Below, one piece after another: positions 27,613 to 37,517 of a stretch of 64,000 nucleotides of DNA. The DNA lies in assembly GCA_943789445.1 (NCBI GenBank), contig CALSUC010000001.1, positions 620,001-684,000 on the forward strand. The letters are read 5' to 3'. Made by a program: the position numbers and the translations under genes. The DNA comes from UBA4575 sp002386945 (GTDB taxonomy: Bacteria > Pseudomonadota > Gammaproteobacteria > UBA4575). The notes beneath the pieces were generated by a model that saw only the letters and a list, made by a program, of their open reading frames with translations, was not told the DNA's origin and made no database searches. Position 1 is the first letter of the stretch, and every line of letters begins with the position of its first letter.

Positions 27613-28247
27613 TTTGAGTAGTTTGAGTGCACTTGTTGAAAATTATAAACGATATCATCGACCGAATGGGGTGTTCTCAGCAGAGCTGCGATAGCATTAT
27701 TTGGTGCGATTAGATAAATCGAGCTGCTATGCATCACGTCGTAGTTGTCATTGACATCGATGGCTTCAGGCAGTTTTGCAACTATGCCCATACTCTTGAT
27801 GAAGGTAGCAAGTTCTGGGCCTGCACTGCTGACACCGATTACTTCAGGACCAAAGGTCTCTAAATAGCTTTTCATGCGTTCGGGTGTGTCGCGTAGTGGG
27901 TCTACCGAGACAAAGACAGTGCGTACGTTATCGATGTCATGCTCTTGTTTTAGCGTCTGCATGACGGCGCTTAAGGTACCCATGGTAAATGGGCAAATAT
28001 CAGGGCAATGGGTGAAGCCAAAGAACCAGAAGGTCCATTCGCCTTTGACCTGCTCTGGGGTAAACACCTGTTCGTTCTGATCGATTAAATTGAAATCGGC
28101 AATGGCGACCTGCTGGTTGAGTAGGTAGCTGGCATTAATCAGCTCAGGGCTGGCCGCTGGATCACTCTTGTTCGCAAAATAGATACCTAACATCAAGGGG
28201 ATGGAAAGCACTAGTAGGGCGATGACTATATTTTTTGAGTTTTGCAT
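27609..28247 (-). CDS. SCO1/SenC-family copper chaperone
   Basis: A 212-residue membrane-anchored thioredoxin-fold protein with an N-terminal membrane segment (about 8-24). The CPDICP motif in FTHCPDICPFTMGTL and a downstream His (VMHSSSIYLI) form the expected copper site. Such proteins help assemble the CuA site of cytochrome c oxidase or act in redox control; no oxidase genes are in the window. The stop overlaps the psd start, so the pair is probably coupled. Confidence 0.9.
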   Translation of the reverse strand: MQNSKNIVIALLVLSIPLMLGIYFANKSDPAASPELINASYLLNQQVAIADFNLIDQNEQVFTPEQVKGEWTFWFFGFTHCPDICPFTMGTLSAVMQTLKQEHDIDNVRTVFVSVDPLRDTPERMKSYLETFGPEVIGVSSAGPELATFIKSMGIVAKLPEAIDVNDNYDVMHSSSIYLIAPNNAIAALLRTPHSVDDIVYNFQQVHSNYSK

Positions 28248-28447
28248 AATTTCGACTGAATTAGATCTTCGTTAACTATTAATCGGCTTGCGACAATAAA
28301 ACGAAAAATTCTCACCTCTGTGGAATACGGTTACACTCTATCGACTCGCGCGCACCGGATCGAATCCACTTGGGTTGCCTATCTATTAGGGTTCCCATTT
28401 CGTTCACGCTGACGCAAAACAAAACGTATCACGCTAATGGTAAGCAG

Positions 28448-29362
28448 GTGCATGCATTGATCCTCAAAAGTACAACAGTCCCAGACCTGATTAATGAGAT
28501 TACAACGGCCTTAGAGCAGTCTGATCTCAGCTATGGTCACGGTATGGAAACGGCACTGGATGAGGCCGCATATCTTGTCAGCTTTACCCTGCGATTGCCA
28601 CCGGATTTCGATCCCTATGAGGCTGGGTTAAGCGTCACAGGTGGTCAGCGTGAAGAGATCGCTAATTTGTTACAACAGCGTATCAAAGAACGTAAGCCAC
28701 TGGTTTACCTATTAGGTGAGACTTGGCTAGCAGGCTATAAATTCATCGTTAATGAGCATGTGCTGGTACCACGTTCACCGATAGCCAGCCTGATTCAAGA
28801 GCGCTTCTTTCCTTGGTGGATGGGGGCTGGAGAGGCCAATGCAGAGCCGAGTGCGATTTTGGACCTCTGTAGCGGCAGCGGTTGTCTGGGTATTCTAGCG
28901 GCCTTAGAGTTTCCTGAGGCGCAGGTAGTGCTGACCGATATCGACCCAGAGGCCTTGCAACTGGCGGGACAAAATATCCAGGCGCATCAGTTGCAAAACC
29001 GCGTCAGCACAGTGTTATCTGATGTCTGGGCACAGATTCCAGTGCATCAATATGATATTATTCTGGCCAATCCGCCCTATGTTCCACAACGAGAGCAGCG
29101 CGAATTACCGACTGAGTATCAGCACGAGCCAGCACATGCCCTGTATTCGGGTAGTGATGGTTTGGATGTGACGAAAAAAATACTCGCCTCGATCAGTCGA
29201 TATTTGACTGATGATGGTTTGCTAGTGCTAGAAGTTGGTGAATCGGCGCATGCCTTAGAGCAACACTTTGCCGATACCCAGTTCATGTGGTTGGCACTGG
29301 AAAATGGTGGTGAAGGCGTATGTGTACTGACGGCGCAAGAATGTAAGCAATTCGCAATGTAG
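28448..29362 (+). CDS. prmB: Ribosomal protein uL3 N5-glutamine methyltransferase
   Basis: PrmB methylates a Gln of ribosomal protein uL3 using SAM. The protein contains the family N-terminal helical domain (SYGHGMETALDEAAYLV), the SAM motif LDLCSGSGCLGI and the substrate-binding NPPYV. No ATG lies in a suitable position; I use GTG 28448, where similarity to E. coli PrmB begins. An in-frame TTG at 28370 would add 26 residues. It precedes aroC, as in E. coli. Confidence 0.9.
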   Translation: MHALILKSTTVPDLINEITTALEQSDLSYGHGMETALDEAAYLVSFTLRLPPDFDPYEAGLSVTGGQREEIANLLQQRIKERKPLVYLLGETWLAGYKFIVNEHVLVPRSPIASLIQERFFPWWMGAGEANAEPSAILDLCSGSGCLGILAALEFPEAQVVLTDIDPEALQLAGQNIQAHQLQNRVSTVLSDVWAQIPVHQYDIILANPPYVPQREQRELPTEYQHEPAHALYSGSDGLDVTKKILASISRYLTDDGLLVLEVGESAHALEQHFADTQFMWLALENGGEGVCVLTAQECKQFAM

Positions 29363-29441
29363 GTATGCAACTAAATACGGCCATTTTGGCCTTATGTTGA
29401 TCTTTTTTAATTGATGGTCACTAATAAAAGAACCTTACGAT

Positions 29442-30542
29442 ATGTCTGGAAATACTTTTGGAACGCTTTTCACATTGACCTCATTTGGTGAGAGTCACGG
29501 TCCTGCTATTGGCGCTATTGTCGATGGCTGCCCTCCGGGAATTGAGTTGTCTGCAGCAGATTTGCAGCCTGATCTCGATCGTCGCCGTCCAGGCCAATCC
29601 AAATTTACAACGCAAAGACGCGAGGCAGATGAAGTCGAAATCATGTCTGGTGTGTTTGAAGGGAAGACCACCGGTACCCCGATAGGTTTATTAATTCGTA
29701 ACCAAGATCAGCGATCTAGTGATTACTCCAAGATCGCCGAGACCTTTCGTCCTGGTCACGCTGATTACACCTACTTTAAGAAATATGGCATCCGCGATTA
29801 CCGCGGTGGCGGTCGCTCTTCTGCGCGTGAGACGGCGATGCGTGTTGCAGCCGGTGCGATTGCTAAGAAATTCTTATTTCAGCGCTATGGCACTGAGATT
29901 AAGGCCTGTGTATCGCAGATTGGTGATATCAAGGCGGAACAGATGGACTGGGCTAGCGTTAATCACAATCCGTTTTTCTTTCCGGATGTAAGTAAGCTAG
30001 ATGCGCTGGCTGAATTCATGGAACAACTGCGGCGTGATGGCGATTCAATTGGTGCGCGTCTGACAGTGGCAGCGACCTCTATGCAAGTCGGATGGGGTGA
30101 GCCTATCTTTGATCGCTTAGACGCCGATATTGCCAAGGGCATGATGTCGATCAATGCGGTTAAAGCGGTTGAGATTGGCGCTGGCTTTGATTCTGTTACG
30201 CAACGCGGTAGTGAACATAGGGATGCGATTGAACCTGATGGTTTTCACTCTAACCATGCCGGCGGTACCTTAGGGGGTATTAGTTCTGGCCAAGATTTAT
30301 CGGTATCGATTGCACTCAAACCGACGTCTAGTATCCGTATTCCGGGACAGACGGTAGACCAAAACGGTAAGGATGCCGAGATCTCAACCACGGGTCGACA
30401 CGACCCCTGTGTGGGCATTCGTGCTGTGCCTATCGCTGAGGCGATGCTAGCCCTGACATTGGCAGACCATGCCTTACGTCATCGCGGGCAAAATGCTGAT
30501 GTCAGCACCGAGTGTCCTGATATCCCTGCCTCCAAGAACTAA
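29442..30542 (+). CDS. aroC: Chorismate synthase
   Basis: AroC makes chorismate from EPSP with reduced FMN, the last step of the shikimate pathway. The 366-residue protein shows the signatures FGESHGPAIGAIVDGCPPG, YRGGGRSSARETAMRVAAGA and ISTTGRHDPC with conserved His and Arg residues. It starts at ATG 29442. Its product feeds the trp genes further downstream. It is followed 19 bp later by leuC. Confidence 0.98.
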   Translation: MSGNTFGTLFTLTSFGESHGPAIGAIVDGCPPGIELSAADLQPDLDRRRPGQSKFTTQRREADEVEIMSGVFEGKTTGTPIGLLIRNQDQRSSDYSKIAETFRPGHADYTYFKKYGIRDYRGGGRSSARETAMRVAAGAIAKKFLFQRYGTEIKACVSQIGDIKAEQMDWASVNHNPFFFPDVSKLDALAEFMEQLRRDGDSIGARLTVAATSMQVGWGEPIFDRLDADIAKGMMSINAVKAVEIGAGFDSVTQRGSEHRDAIEPDGFHSNHAGGTLGGISSGQDLSVSIALKPTSSIRIPGQTVDQNGKDAEISTTGRHDPCVGIRAVPIAEAMLALTLADHALRHRGQNADVSTECPDIPASKN

Positions 30543-30561
30543 GCAACCAAGATTAAAGAGC

Positions 30562-31968
30562 ATGTCTGGATTATCACTGTACGACAAATTATGGAATGCA
30601 CATGTAGTGCATACACAAGAAGACGCCACTAGCCTGATCTATATTGATCGTCATTTGGTACATGAGGTGACTTCACCGCAGGCCTTTGAAGGCTTGCGTC
30701 TGGCTGGTCGCCAACCATGGCGTAGGGCTTCGGTATTAGCGGTGCCGGATCATAATGTGCCGACCACAAAACGCGACCAAGAGATTGAAGATCCGGTTTC
30801 ACGTAAGCAACTAGCCGCCTTGGATGAAAACTGTAGTTCTTTCGGACTACAGAAGTTCGAGATGAATGATATCCGCCAAGGTATCGTGCATGTGATTGGC
30901 CCGGAGCAGGGCGCGAGCCTGCCGGGTATGACGATAGTCTGTGGTGATTCCCATACCTCTACCCATGGTGCCTTAGCGGCATTGGCCTTTGGTATTGGTA
31001 CCTCAGAAGTCGAACATGTGCTGGCGACGCAATGTCTACTATTGAAGAAGACTAAGTCTATGCGCATAGATCTAGAGGGTGAGCTGCAAGCAGGTGTGGG
31101 CGCTAAAGACCTCGTGTTGGCGGTGATTGCTGAGATTGGTACCGCGGGCGGTACTGGCTATACGATTGAATTCGCTGGTTCTGCGATCCGAAATCTATCT
31201 ATTGAAGGCCGTATGACGATTTGTAATATGGCGATTGAAGCAGGTGCACGTGCCGGCATTATTGGTGTTGATGAGCGCACACTGGATTATGTTGCTGGCC
31301 GACCGTTTTCACCTCAGGGTGCCGAATGGGAACAAGCAAAAGCCGATTGGCGTGAGCTGGTGTCAGATTCAGATGCACACTTTGATAAGGTGATTACGAT
31401 TGATGTCAGTGCACTCAAACCTCAAGTCAGCTGGGGGACATCACCAGAGATGGTGGTTGCGGTCGATGCGGTCGTGCCTGATCCAGCAGAAGAAACTAGT
31501 GACAGTAAGGCAGAAGGTATGCGTAATGCCCTGCGTTATATGGGGCTAGAAGCAGGCCAAGCGGTGAAAGACATTACTATTGATAAAGTTTTTATTGGTT
31601 CTTGCACCAATTCACGCATTGAAGACTTACGTGCTGCTGCCACTGTAGTGCAAGGCCGACAGCTAGCAGCAAACATCAAGTTGGGCTTGATTGTTCCAGG
31701 TTCAGGTTTGATTAGGCAACAGGCAGAAAAAGAAGGCTTAGATAAAATATTTAAGGCCGCAGGTTTTGAATGGCGTGAGCCAGGCTGCTCTATGTGTTTA
31801 GGCATGAATGCCGATCAACTGGAGGCCGGTGAACGTTGTGCCTCGACCTCTAACCGTAATTTTGAAGGCCGTCAGGGACAGGGTGGACGTACACACCTAC
31901 TGAGTCCAGCGATGGCTGCGGCTGCTGGCATTGCTGGTCATCTAGCCGATGTGCGCGACTACTTATAA
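30562..31968 (+). CDS. leuC: 3-isopropylmalate dehydratase large subunit
   Basis: LeuC, with LeuD, isomerises isopropylmalate in leucine synthesis. The 468-residue protein has aconitase-type cysteines for the 4Fe-4S cluster in IGSCTNSRIEDL and CSMCLGMN, and the N-terminal YIDRHLVHEVTSPQAF. The longer open frame from 30469 overlaps aroC; ATG 30562, with a nearby AAAGAG, gives the normal family start. Order leuC-leuD-leuB; no leuA is in the window. Confidence 0.97.
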   Translation: MSGLSLYDKLWNAHVVHTQEDATSLIYIDRHLVHEVTSPQAFEGLRLAGRQPWRRASVLAVPDHNVPTTKRDQEIEDPVSRKQLAALDENCSSFGLQKFEMNDIRQGIVHVIGPEQGASLPGMTIVCGDSHTSTHGALAALAFGIGTSEVEHVLATQCLLLKKTKSMRIDLEGELQAGVGAKDLVLAVIAEIGTAGGTGYTIEFAGSAIRNLSIEGRMTICNMAIEAGARAGIIGVDERTLDYVAGRPFSPQGAEWEQAKADWRELVSDSDAHFDKVITIDVSALKPQVSWGTSPEMVVAVDAVVPDPAEETSDSKAEGMRNALRYMGLEAGQAVKDITIDKVFIGSCTNSRIEDLRAAATVVQGRQLAANIKLGLIVPGSGLIRQQAEKEGLDKIFKAAGFEWREPGCSMCLGMNADQLEAGERCASTSNRNFEGRQGQGGRTHLLSPAMAAAAGIAGHLADVRDYL

Positions 31969-31971
31969 GGG

Positions 31972-32622
31972 ATGATGATGCAAGCATTTACTACATTAAG
32001 CTCTAGCTTGTTACCGATCGATCGCCCGAATGTGGATACCGATGCGATTATTCCAAAACAGTATTTGAAGTCGATTCGCCGTTCTGGCTTTGGCCCTAAT
32101 CTGTTTGATGATTGGCGTTATCTAGACCCCGGTGAGCCCGATCAATCCTGTGAAGGTCGGCGTTTAAATCCGGAATTTATTTTGAACGATGAGCGTTACC
32201 ACAAGGCAGAGATTATTTTAGGCCGTGAAAACTTCGGCTGTGGTTCTTCACGTGAACACGCGGTCTGGGCCTTTCAAGATTATGGTATTAGGGCTTTATT
32301 AGCCCCGAGCTTTGCCGACATATTCTTCAGTAACTGTTTTAAGAACGGCCTATTGCCAATTGTTTTAGAGCAGGCGTTGATCGATGAGTTGTTTATAGCG
32401 AGCTTGGCCAACGCAGAGACTTCAGTCAGCATTGATTTAGAAAATCAGACCATCTTGCATGATGGTCAGCCTATGGCCAATTTTGAAGTGGATGAATTTA
32501 AAAAACACTGCTTGTTAAATGGCTTAGATGAGATTGGTATTACGCTGAAGTATGCAGACAAAATTAAGGCCTTTGAGGCAGCGCAGAAGAACAGCGCGCC
32601 TTGGCTATACAGTAACGATTAA
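31972..32622 (+). CDS. leuD: 3-isopropylmalate dehydratase small subunit
   Basis: LeuD supplies the substrate-binding swivel domain of isopropylmalate isomerase. The 216-residue length and the motifs NVDTDAIIPKQYLK and LGRENFGCGSSREHAVWA are diagnostic. It begins 3 bp after the leuC stop, with the start apparently served by AAGGGATG; ATG at 31978 is an equally possible start. Confidence 0.97.
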   Translation: MMMQAFTTLSSSLLPIDRPNVDTDAIIPKQYLKSIRRSGFGPNLFDDWRYLDPGEPDQSCEGRRLNPEFILNDERYHKAEIILGRENFGCGSSREHAVWAFQDYGIRALLAPSFADIFFSNCFKNGLLPIVLEQALIDELFIASLANAETSVSIDLENQTILHDGQPMANFEVDEFKKHCLLNGLDEIGITLKYADKIKAFEAAQKNSAPWLYSND

Positions 32623-32637
32623 AGGTATAGAAGTAAC

Positions 32638-33714
32638 ATGTCTAAAATTTTGGTATTAGCGGGTGATGGTATCGGCCCAGAGATCATAGAACAGGCCATT
32701 AAGGTACTGGATCAACTTAAAGCGCAGGGTTGTCAGCTTGAATTAGAGCCGGCCAATCTAGGTGGAGTTGCTTATGATCAAGAAGGGTCTCCTTTTCCTG
32801 AGAGCACACGCAAACTAGCAGAGCAAGCCGATGCAATTTTACTCGGTGCAGTGGGTGGGCCTCAGTATGATGGTGTTGAACGTCACCTGCGTCCTGAGCA
32901 AGGCCTGCTAGATATTCGTGGGCACCTGAATCTATTCGCTAATCTACGTCCGGCATTGCTGTATAAAGACTTGGCCGAAGCCTCATCGCTGAAACCAGAA
33001 TTGGTTGCGGGTTTGGATCTGCTGATTGTGCGTGAATTGGTTGGCGGTATTTATTTTGGTCAGCCACGTGCAAAAGAAATCAAAGATGGTCGTCGCTGGG
33101 GTTATAACACCATGGTGTATAACGAAGACGAGATCAGACGTATCGCGCATGTCGCCTTTGCTGCTGCAGCCAAACGTGATGGTCGCTTATGCTCAGTGGA
33201 TAAGGCGAACGTATTAGAAGTCTCTTTGCTTTGGCGCGAAGTGATGGAAGAGGTTAAGGCCGATTACCCAAGCGTAGAGCTGAGCCACATGTATGTCGAT
33301 AATGCTGCCATGCAGTTGATTCGGGCACCTAAGCAGTTTGACGTCATGGTGACCTCAAATCTGTTCGGCGACATTTTATCTGATGCGGCGGCCATGCTAA
33401 CGGGTTCGATTGGTATGTTGCCATCGGCATCGTTGAATCAAGACAATCTGGGTATGTATGAACCTATTCATGGTTCGGCGCCTGATATTGCTGGCAAAGG
33501 AATCGCTAACCCATTGGCAACCATTCTGTCGGTGGCGATGATGCTACGTTATAGCTTGAGCCTAGAGGCAGAAGCAAAGCAGGTTGAAGATGCCGTGATG
33601 CAAACCTTAATGGCTGGTGCGCGGACAGCAGATATTGCCAAGGCAGGCGAGACGGTAATGTCTACAAATGAGATGGGTGATGCGGTAGTGCAAGCGATGC
33701 AAGCGGCAAGCTAG
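32638..33714 (+). CDS. leuB: 3-isopropylmalate dehydrogenase
   Basis: LeuB oxidises and decarboxylates 3-isopropylmalate using NAD. The 358-residue protein has LAGDGIGPEI at the N-terminus, LLIVRELVGGIYFG, the metal-binding SNLFGDILSDAAAMLTGSIG segment and the NAD-binding GSAPDIAGKGIANP. It follows leuD by 15 bp and precedes asd, an order seen in pseudomonads and relatives. Confidence 0.98.
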   Translation: MSKILVLAGDGIGPEIIEQAIKVLDQLKAQGCQLELEPANLGGVAYDQEGSPFPESTRKLAEQADAILLGAVGGPQYDGVERHLRPEQGLLDIRGHLNLFANLRPALLYKDLAEASSLKPELVAGLDLLIVRELVGGIYFGQPRAKEIKDGRRWGYNTMVYNEDEIRRIAHVAFAAAAKRDGRLCSVDKANVLEVSLLWREVMEEVKADYPSVELSHMYVDNAAMQLIRAPKQFDVMVTSNLFGDILSDAAAMLTGSIGMLPSASLNQDNLGMYEPIHGSAPDIAGKGIANPLATILSVAMMLRYSLSLEAEAKQVEDAVMQTLMAGARTADIAKAGETVMSTNEMGDAVVQAMQAAS

Positions 33715-33764
33715 GCGCGCTGCATAGACTAAGAATGATAGAGATGAGGTGTGAGTGACTCGCA

Positions 33765-34790
33765 ATGACAAAAACATATGATGTAGCAGTAGTTGGTGCC
33801 ACAGGTGCAGTGGGTGAGGTTATGCTCTCCATTTTGGCGGAAAGAAAGTTTCCAGTTGGTAAGGTGTACGCGCTAGCGAGTGCACGCTCTGTTGGTAAAA
33901 AAGTTCGTTTTGGTGAGCAAGAACTAACGGTAGAAGATCTCGCTGACTTTGATTTTTCTAAGGCGCAGATTGGTTTGTTTTCGGCTGGTGCATCGATCTC
34001 TGAGAAGTTTGCCCCAAAGGCAGCTGAGAAGGGGTGTGTGGTGATTGATAACACCTCTCGCTATCGCTATGAAGATGATATTCCATTAGTCGTGCCTGAG
34101 GTTAATCCGGCGGCTATCGCTGATTATAAAAACCGCGGCATTATTGCCAACCCAAACTGCTCGACCATCCAAATGCTGGTCGCGCTAAAGCCTATCCATG
34201 ATGCAGTCGGTATTGAACGGATTAATGTGGCTACTTACCAAGCCGTATCTGGCACCGGTAAGGAAGCGATCGATGAGTTGGATATGCAGACACAGGCGTT
34301 ATTTGACGGCAAGCCAGTAGTGTCTGAGGTCTATCCAAAACAGATCGCGTTTAATGCTTTGCCGCATATTGATGTCTTTTTAGATAACGGCTACACCAAA
34401 GAAGAAATGAAAATGGTCTGGGAAACACAGAAGATCATGGGTGACGAGAGCATCTTGGTGAATCCTACTGCAGTGCGTATTCCCGTAAAATATGGGCATT
34501 CTGAAGCACTGCATTTGGAGCTAAAAGCACCACTGGATGCGCAGGCAGCACGTGCGCTACTGGCTGCAGCGCCAGGTATTACCGTAATGGACGACCGTTG
34601 CGATGGCGGTTATCCAACCGCAGCCACTGATTCAGATGGCACAGATCCAGTGTATGTCGGACGTATTCGTCAGGATATCTCACATCCTCGTGGCTTAAAT
34701 CTTTGGGTTGTGAGCGATAATCTGCGTAAAGGTGCTGCCTTAAACAGCGTGCAGATTGCGGAATGTTTGATTCAGGATTATTTGGCCTAA
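33765..34790 (+). CDS. asd: Aspartate-semialdehyde dehydrogenase
   Basis: Asd reduces beta-aspartyl phosphate to the semialdehyde, the branch point to lysine, methionine and threonine. The 341-residue protein has the NADP-binding GATGAVGEVML, the catalytic Cys in NPNCSTIQM and the substrate-binding EAIDELDMQ region. ATG 33765 lies 50 bp after leuB. Confidence 0.97.
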   Translation: MTKTYDVAVVGATGAVGEVMLSILAERKFPVGKVYALASARSVGKKVRFGEQELTVEDLADFDFSKAQIGLFSAGASISEKFAPKAAEKGCVVIDNTSRYRYEDDIPLVVPEVNPAAIADYKNRGIIANPNCSTIQMLVALKPIHDAVGIERINVATYQAVSGTGKEAIDELDMQTQALFDGKPVVSEVYPKQIAFNALPHIDVFLDNGYTKEEMKMVWETQKIMGDESILVNPTAVRIPVKYGHSEALHLELKAPLDAQAARALLAAAPGITVMDDRCDGGYPTAATDSDGTDPVYVGRIRQDISHPRGLNLWVVSDNLRKGAALNSVQIAECLIQDYLA

Positions 34791-34825
34791 TGCCTTAATC
34801 ATTAACTCTCACAGTGGGGAGAGCT

Positions 34826-36688
34826 ATGCAGCGTAAAGCAAAATCGATTTTGATCTATAGTTTGTTAGCCGTGCTTTGGCCCGGGTTAGCGAGTGCTTTG
34901 GGCTTGGGTCAATTGGTCGTGCAGTCGGCTTTGAATGAGCCCTTACGTGCTGAGATTGAGCTTGTCACGGTCACCAGCGAAGAGTTTCAAACGCTTAAAG
35001 TTGGGTTGGCAGAGAATATCTTATTTCAGACCAATCGCTTGCCAGTGACAGACGAATTAAAGTCGCTACAGTTCAAGCCGATACGTACGGGTAGTAACAG
35101 CTATATCCGCATCCACTCGTCCGAGCCATTTAGACAAGCCAACACGGCCTTTTTTATAAAGCTGGAATCCAGTAGTGGTGTGTTGGTGCGTAAATATAAA
35201 ATAGCACTAGCGGCTGCTGCCAAGTCTCCGGTTACAGTTGCCGAGAAGAAACCAGAACAAGTGCAGAAAGGTCAATCTCCTCGTGTCGTTGTCGCAGATG
35301 GTGAGACGCTGTGGAGTATAGCGAGTCGTTATACTACCGGTACTCGCATCAGTGGTAGCCAGATGATGTTGGCGATTCAAGCGATGAATCCCAATGCCTT
35401 CAATGCGCAAAATATCAATGAGCTGAAAAAAGGCTCGATATTGATTATCCCAGCATTAGAACAAGCGCGCTCAATCAAATCAGGACAGGCGCTTAATCAA
35501 GTCAGACAACAAGTCCAGCAGTGGAAACAACACCGCGCCAAGCAAATCGTGGTGCCGAGCACACGTCTGCCGACAATGGTTAGTGATAACAAACAGAAGT
35601 TATCCATTCTTGCAAAGACACCTAATGCTGGTAGTGATGCCAATCCACAGTCAGTAGAGCTGGCTGATATGCGGCAACAGAATCAGCTGCTGCAAGAGCA
35701 GGTAGGCTCCAAGGTGCAAGAGAATCTAGAACTACGCAGTCGCGTCGATAATTTAGAGTTGGTGCTGAAGAAGCAAGAGGCGATTATCGAGGTGCAAAAT
35801 CAGCAACTGGCACGCTTGCAAGAGATCTTAGAGCGCCTTGAAAACCTACCGCCAATCAGCCCGCAAGCCAGCCCGCTAGCTGGTCCAAAATCTAGCCCAC
35901 AAGCTAGTGCAATGCTCGCTGATTCAGAGTTAAACGCAGACCTTAAGATGGCTTTTGACAAGACCCTGAATGCCAGCCAACAAGCTTGGTTGGAATTGAA
36001 GACTTGGTCTCAGCAGCAGATGCAAGAGGGCCTAGAACGTTTTGAAAATCTACCCCCAATCAGTTCGCAATCGAGCCCAAAATCTAGTCCACAAGCTAGT
36101 GCAGCGCTTGCCGATTCAGAGTTAAACGCAGACCTTAAAATGTTTCTTGATAAGGCTTCACATGGCAGTCAACAGACTTGGTTGGAATTTAAGGCGTGGT
36201 CTCAGCAGCGGAGCGTAGCCTTCCTGTTAGGTGTTTCGAGCTTGTCTTTATTGCTATTAGTTATGTTTATGGTGTTCTTTTTGCGCCGACGTAAGTCAGC
36301 CTCAGAGCCTGTTTCCTCTGCTGATGAACCTCACTTTGATCCGCAAGCGATAGAGCAGATGGATGAGAGTACTGGAAAAGTGTCGCCGCAAGCCCTCTCT
36401 ACCGCTGCTGCGCAAGAGCCACAGCCAGTGATTCTGGATGGGCAGGTCTTAAAGGATTTGGTTGATGGTGTCGTGGTTACTAATGAACCTGAACCGATGT
36501 CGGAGGTGGAGCCTGAGGATGATCTTGAGGAGCTGCCAGAAGATGCTGCGACTAAACTCGATCTGGTCGCTATTTTATTAGAAATGGGCGATGTTGACTC
36601 GGCCAGAGAAAGTCTACGTCAAGTGATTGCTGACGGTGATGCAGAGCAGGTTAAGCGTGCGCAACAGATATTAGCGACCATTGATTAA
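34826..36688 (+). CDS. fimV: FimV-family polar hub protein
   Basis: FimV organises type IV pili and polar complexes. The 620-residue protein has a signal peptide (about 1-27), the FimV N-terminal domain (about 28-120), a LysM peptidoglycan-binding domain (about 152-210), a coiled coil (about 265-335), one membrane segment (about 465-487) and the cytoplasmic C-terminal helical domain (about 575-620: LDLVAILLEMGDVDSARESL). A tandem duplication of about 60-68 residues precedes the membrane segment. GGGGAGAG supports ATG 34826; an in-frame GTG is at 34814. Confidence 0.93.
   Translation: MQRKAKSILIYSLLAVLWPGLASALGLGQLVVQSALNEPLRAEIELVTVTSEEFQTLKVGLAENILFQTNRLPVTDELKSLQFKPIRTGSNSYIRIHSSEPFRQANTAFFIKLESSSGVLVRKYKIALAAAAKSPVTVAEKKPEQVQKGQSPRVVVADGETLWSIASRYTTGTRISGSQMMLAIQAMNPNAFNAQNINELKKGSILIIPALEQARSIKSGQALNQVRQQVQQWKQHRAKQIVVPSTRLPTMVSDNKQKLSILAKTPNAGSDANPQSVELADMRQQNQLLQEQVGSKVQENLELRSRVDNLELVLKKQEAIIEVQNQQLARLQEILERLENLPPISPQASPLAGPKSSPQASAMLADSELNADLKMAFDKTLNASQQAWLELKTWSQQQMQEGLERFENLPPISSQSSPKSSPQASAALADSELNADLKMFLDKASHGSQQTWLEFKAWSQQRSVAFLLGVSSLSLLLLVMFMVFFLRRRKSASEPVSSADEPHFDPQAIEQMDESTGKVSPQALSTAAAQEPQPVILDGQVLKDLVDGVVVTNEPEPMSEVEPEDDLEELPEDAATKLDLVAILLEMGDVDSARESLRQVIADGDAEQVKRAQQILATID
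35831..36034 (+). repeat. fimV internal tandem repeat, unit 1
   Basis: A 204-bp unit beginning at the codons for ERLENLPPIS and running through ADSELNADLKM and WLELKTWSQQ. Unit 2 at 36035-36210 repeats it with a 12-bp shorter Ser-Pro linker and substitutions. Confidence 0.8.
36035..36210 (+). repeat. fimV internal tandem repeat, unit 2
   Basis: Second copy, beginning ERFENLPPIS and containing ADSELNADLKM and WLEFKAWSQQ. It is slightly shorter than unit 1 and ends at the membrane segment. The block around ADSELNADLK is nearly identical at DNA level, so the duplication may be fairly recent. Confidence 0.8.
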
Positions 36689-36719
36689 TTTAGATTGATA
36701 TTGGGATGATAGACCGTAG

Positions 36720-37469
36720 GTGAGATACGCTGCTGTAGTTGAATATGATGGTAGACCATTCTGTGGTTGGCAGCGTCAACCACATGCACCTTCGGTGCAG
36801 GCCTGTGTGGAACAAGCCCTAAGTCATGTGGCGGCTGAACCGATTAAGGTGCAGTGTGCTGGGCGTACCGATACGGGTGTGCATGCCTTGGGACAGGTCA
36901 TTCACTTCGATACGCAGGTTGAACGTAGTCTGCGGTCTTGGCTGTTAGGGGCAAATTCAAATCTGCCAGAAAGTATTGCGATACAACGTGTACAGCCGAT
37001 GAGTGAGGATTTCCATGCCCGCTTCTCGGCGCGTGCACGGTCCTATCGCTATGTGATTTCAAATCAAGTCTCGCGTCCAGCCTTACTCGTTGGCAAGGCG
37101 ACTTGGTGTGTTAAGCCGCTGGATGTCGAGCGTATGCAGCAGGCGGCTAATAGCCTGTTAGGCAAGCATGACTTCACGAGCTTTAGAGCATTAGCCTGTC
37201 AAGCGAATACGCCAATACGGACGCTGCATGAATTGCGTCTGCGACGGGAAGGGTCGTTAGTCATATTAGATGTTACTGCGAATGCCTTTCTACATCATAT
37301 GGTGCGCAATCTTGCGGGTGTCTTAATGGCAATCGGTAGTGGCGAACGTGAGGTGTCATGGGCTGCTGAATTATTACAGCAACGAGATCGCTCACAGGCT
37401 GGTGTGACGGCAAAGCCGGATGGATTATATTTTTTAGCTGTACAATACGATTCACAGTTTGAGATTTGA
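36720..37469 (+). CDS. truA: tRNA pseudouridine(38-40) synthase
   Basis: TruA isomerises uridines 38-40 in the anticodon arm of many tRNAs. The 249-residue protein has the catalytic Asp in CAGRTDTGVHALGQV, and the family segments FHARFSARARSYRYVI and NAFLHHMVRNLAG. The start is GTG 36720. It lies between fimV and trpF, a conserved order in pseudomonads and related gammaproteobacteria. Confidence 0.97.
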   Translation: MRYAAVVEYDGRPFCGWQRQPHAPSVQACVEQALSHVAAEPIKVQCAGRTDTGVHALGQVIHFDTQVERSLRSWLLGANSNLPESIAIQRVQPMSEDFHARFSARARSYRYVISNQVSRPALLVGKATWCVKPLDVERMQQAANSLLGKHDFTSFRALACQANTPIRTLHELRLRREGSLVILDVTANAFLHHMVRNLAGVLMAIGSGEREVSWAAELLQQRDRSQAGVTAKPDGLYFLAVQYDSQFEI

Positions 37470-37517
37470 TGTTTGTAGTCACTACTGTGTTTAATGAAGG
37501 ATTACTGAGACCGATCT

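Noticed and set aside
30469..30561. Extended N-terminus for leuC
   Set aside because: It overlaps the end of aroC in another frame; the ATG at 30562 gives the normal LeuC start.
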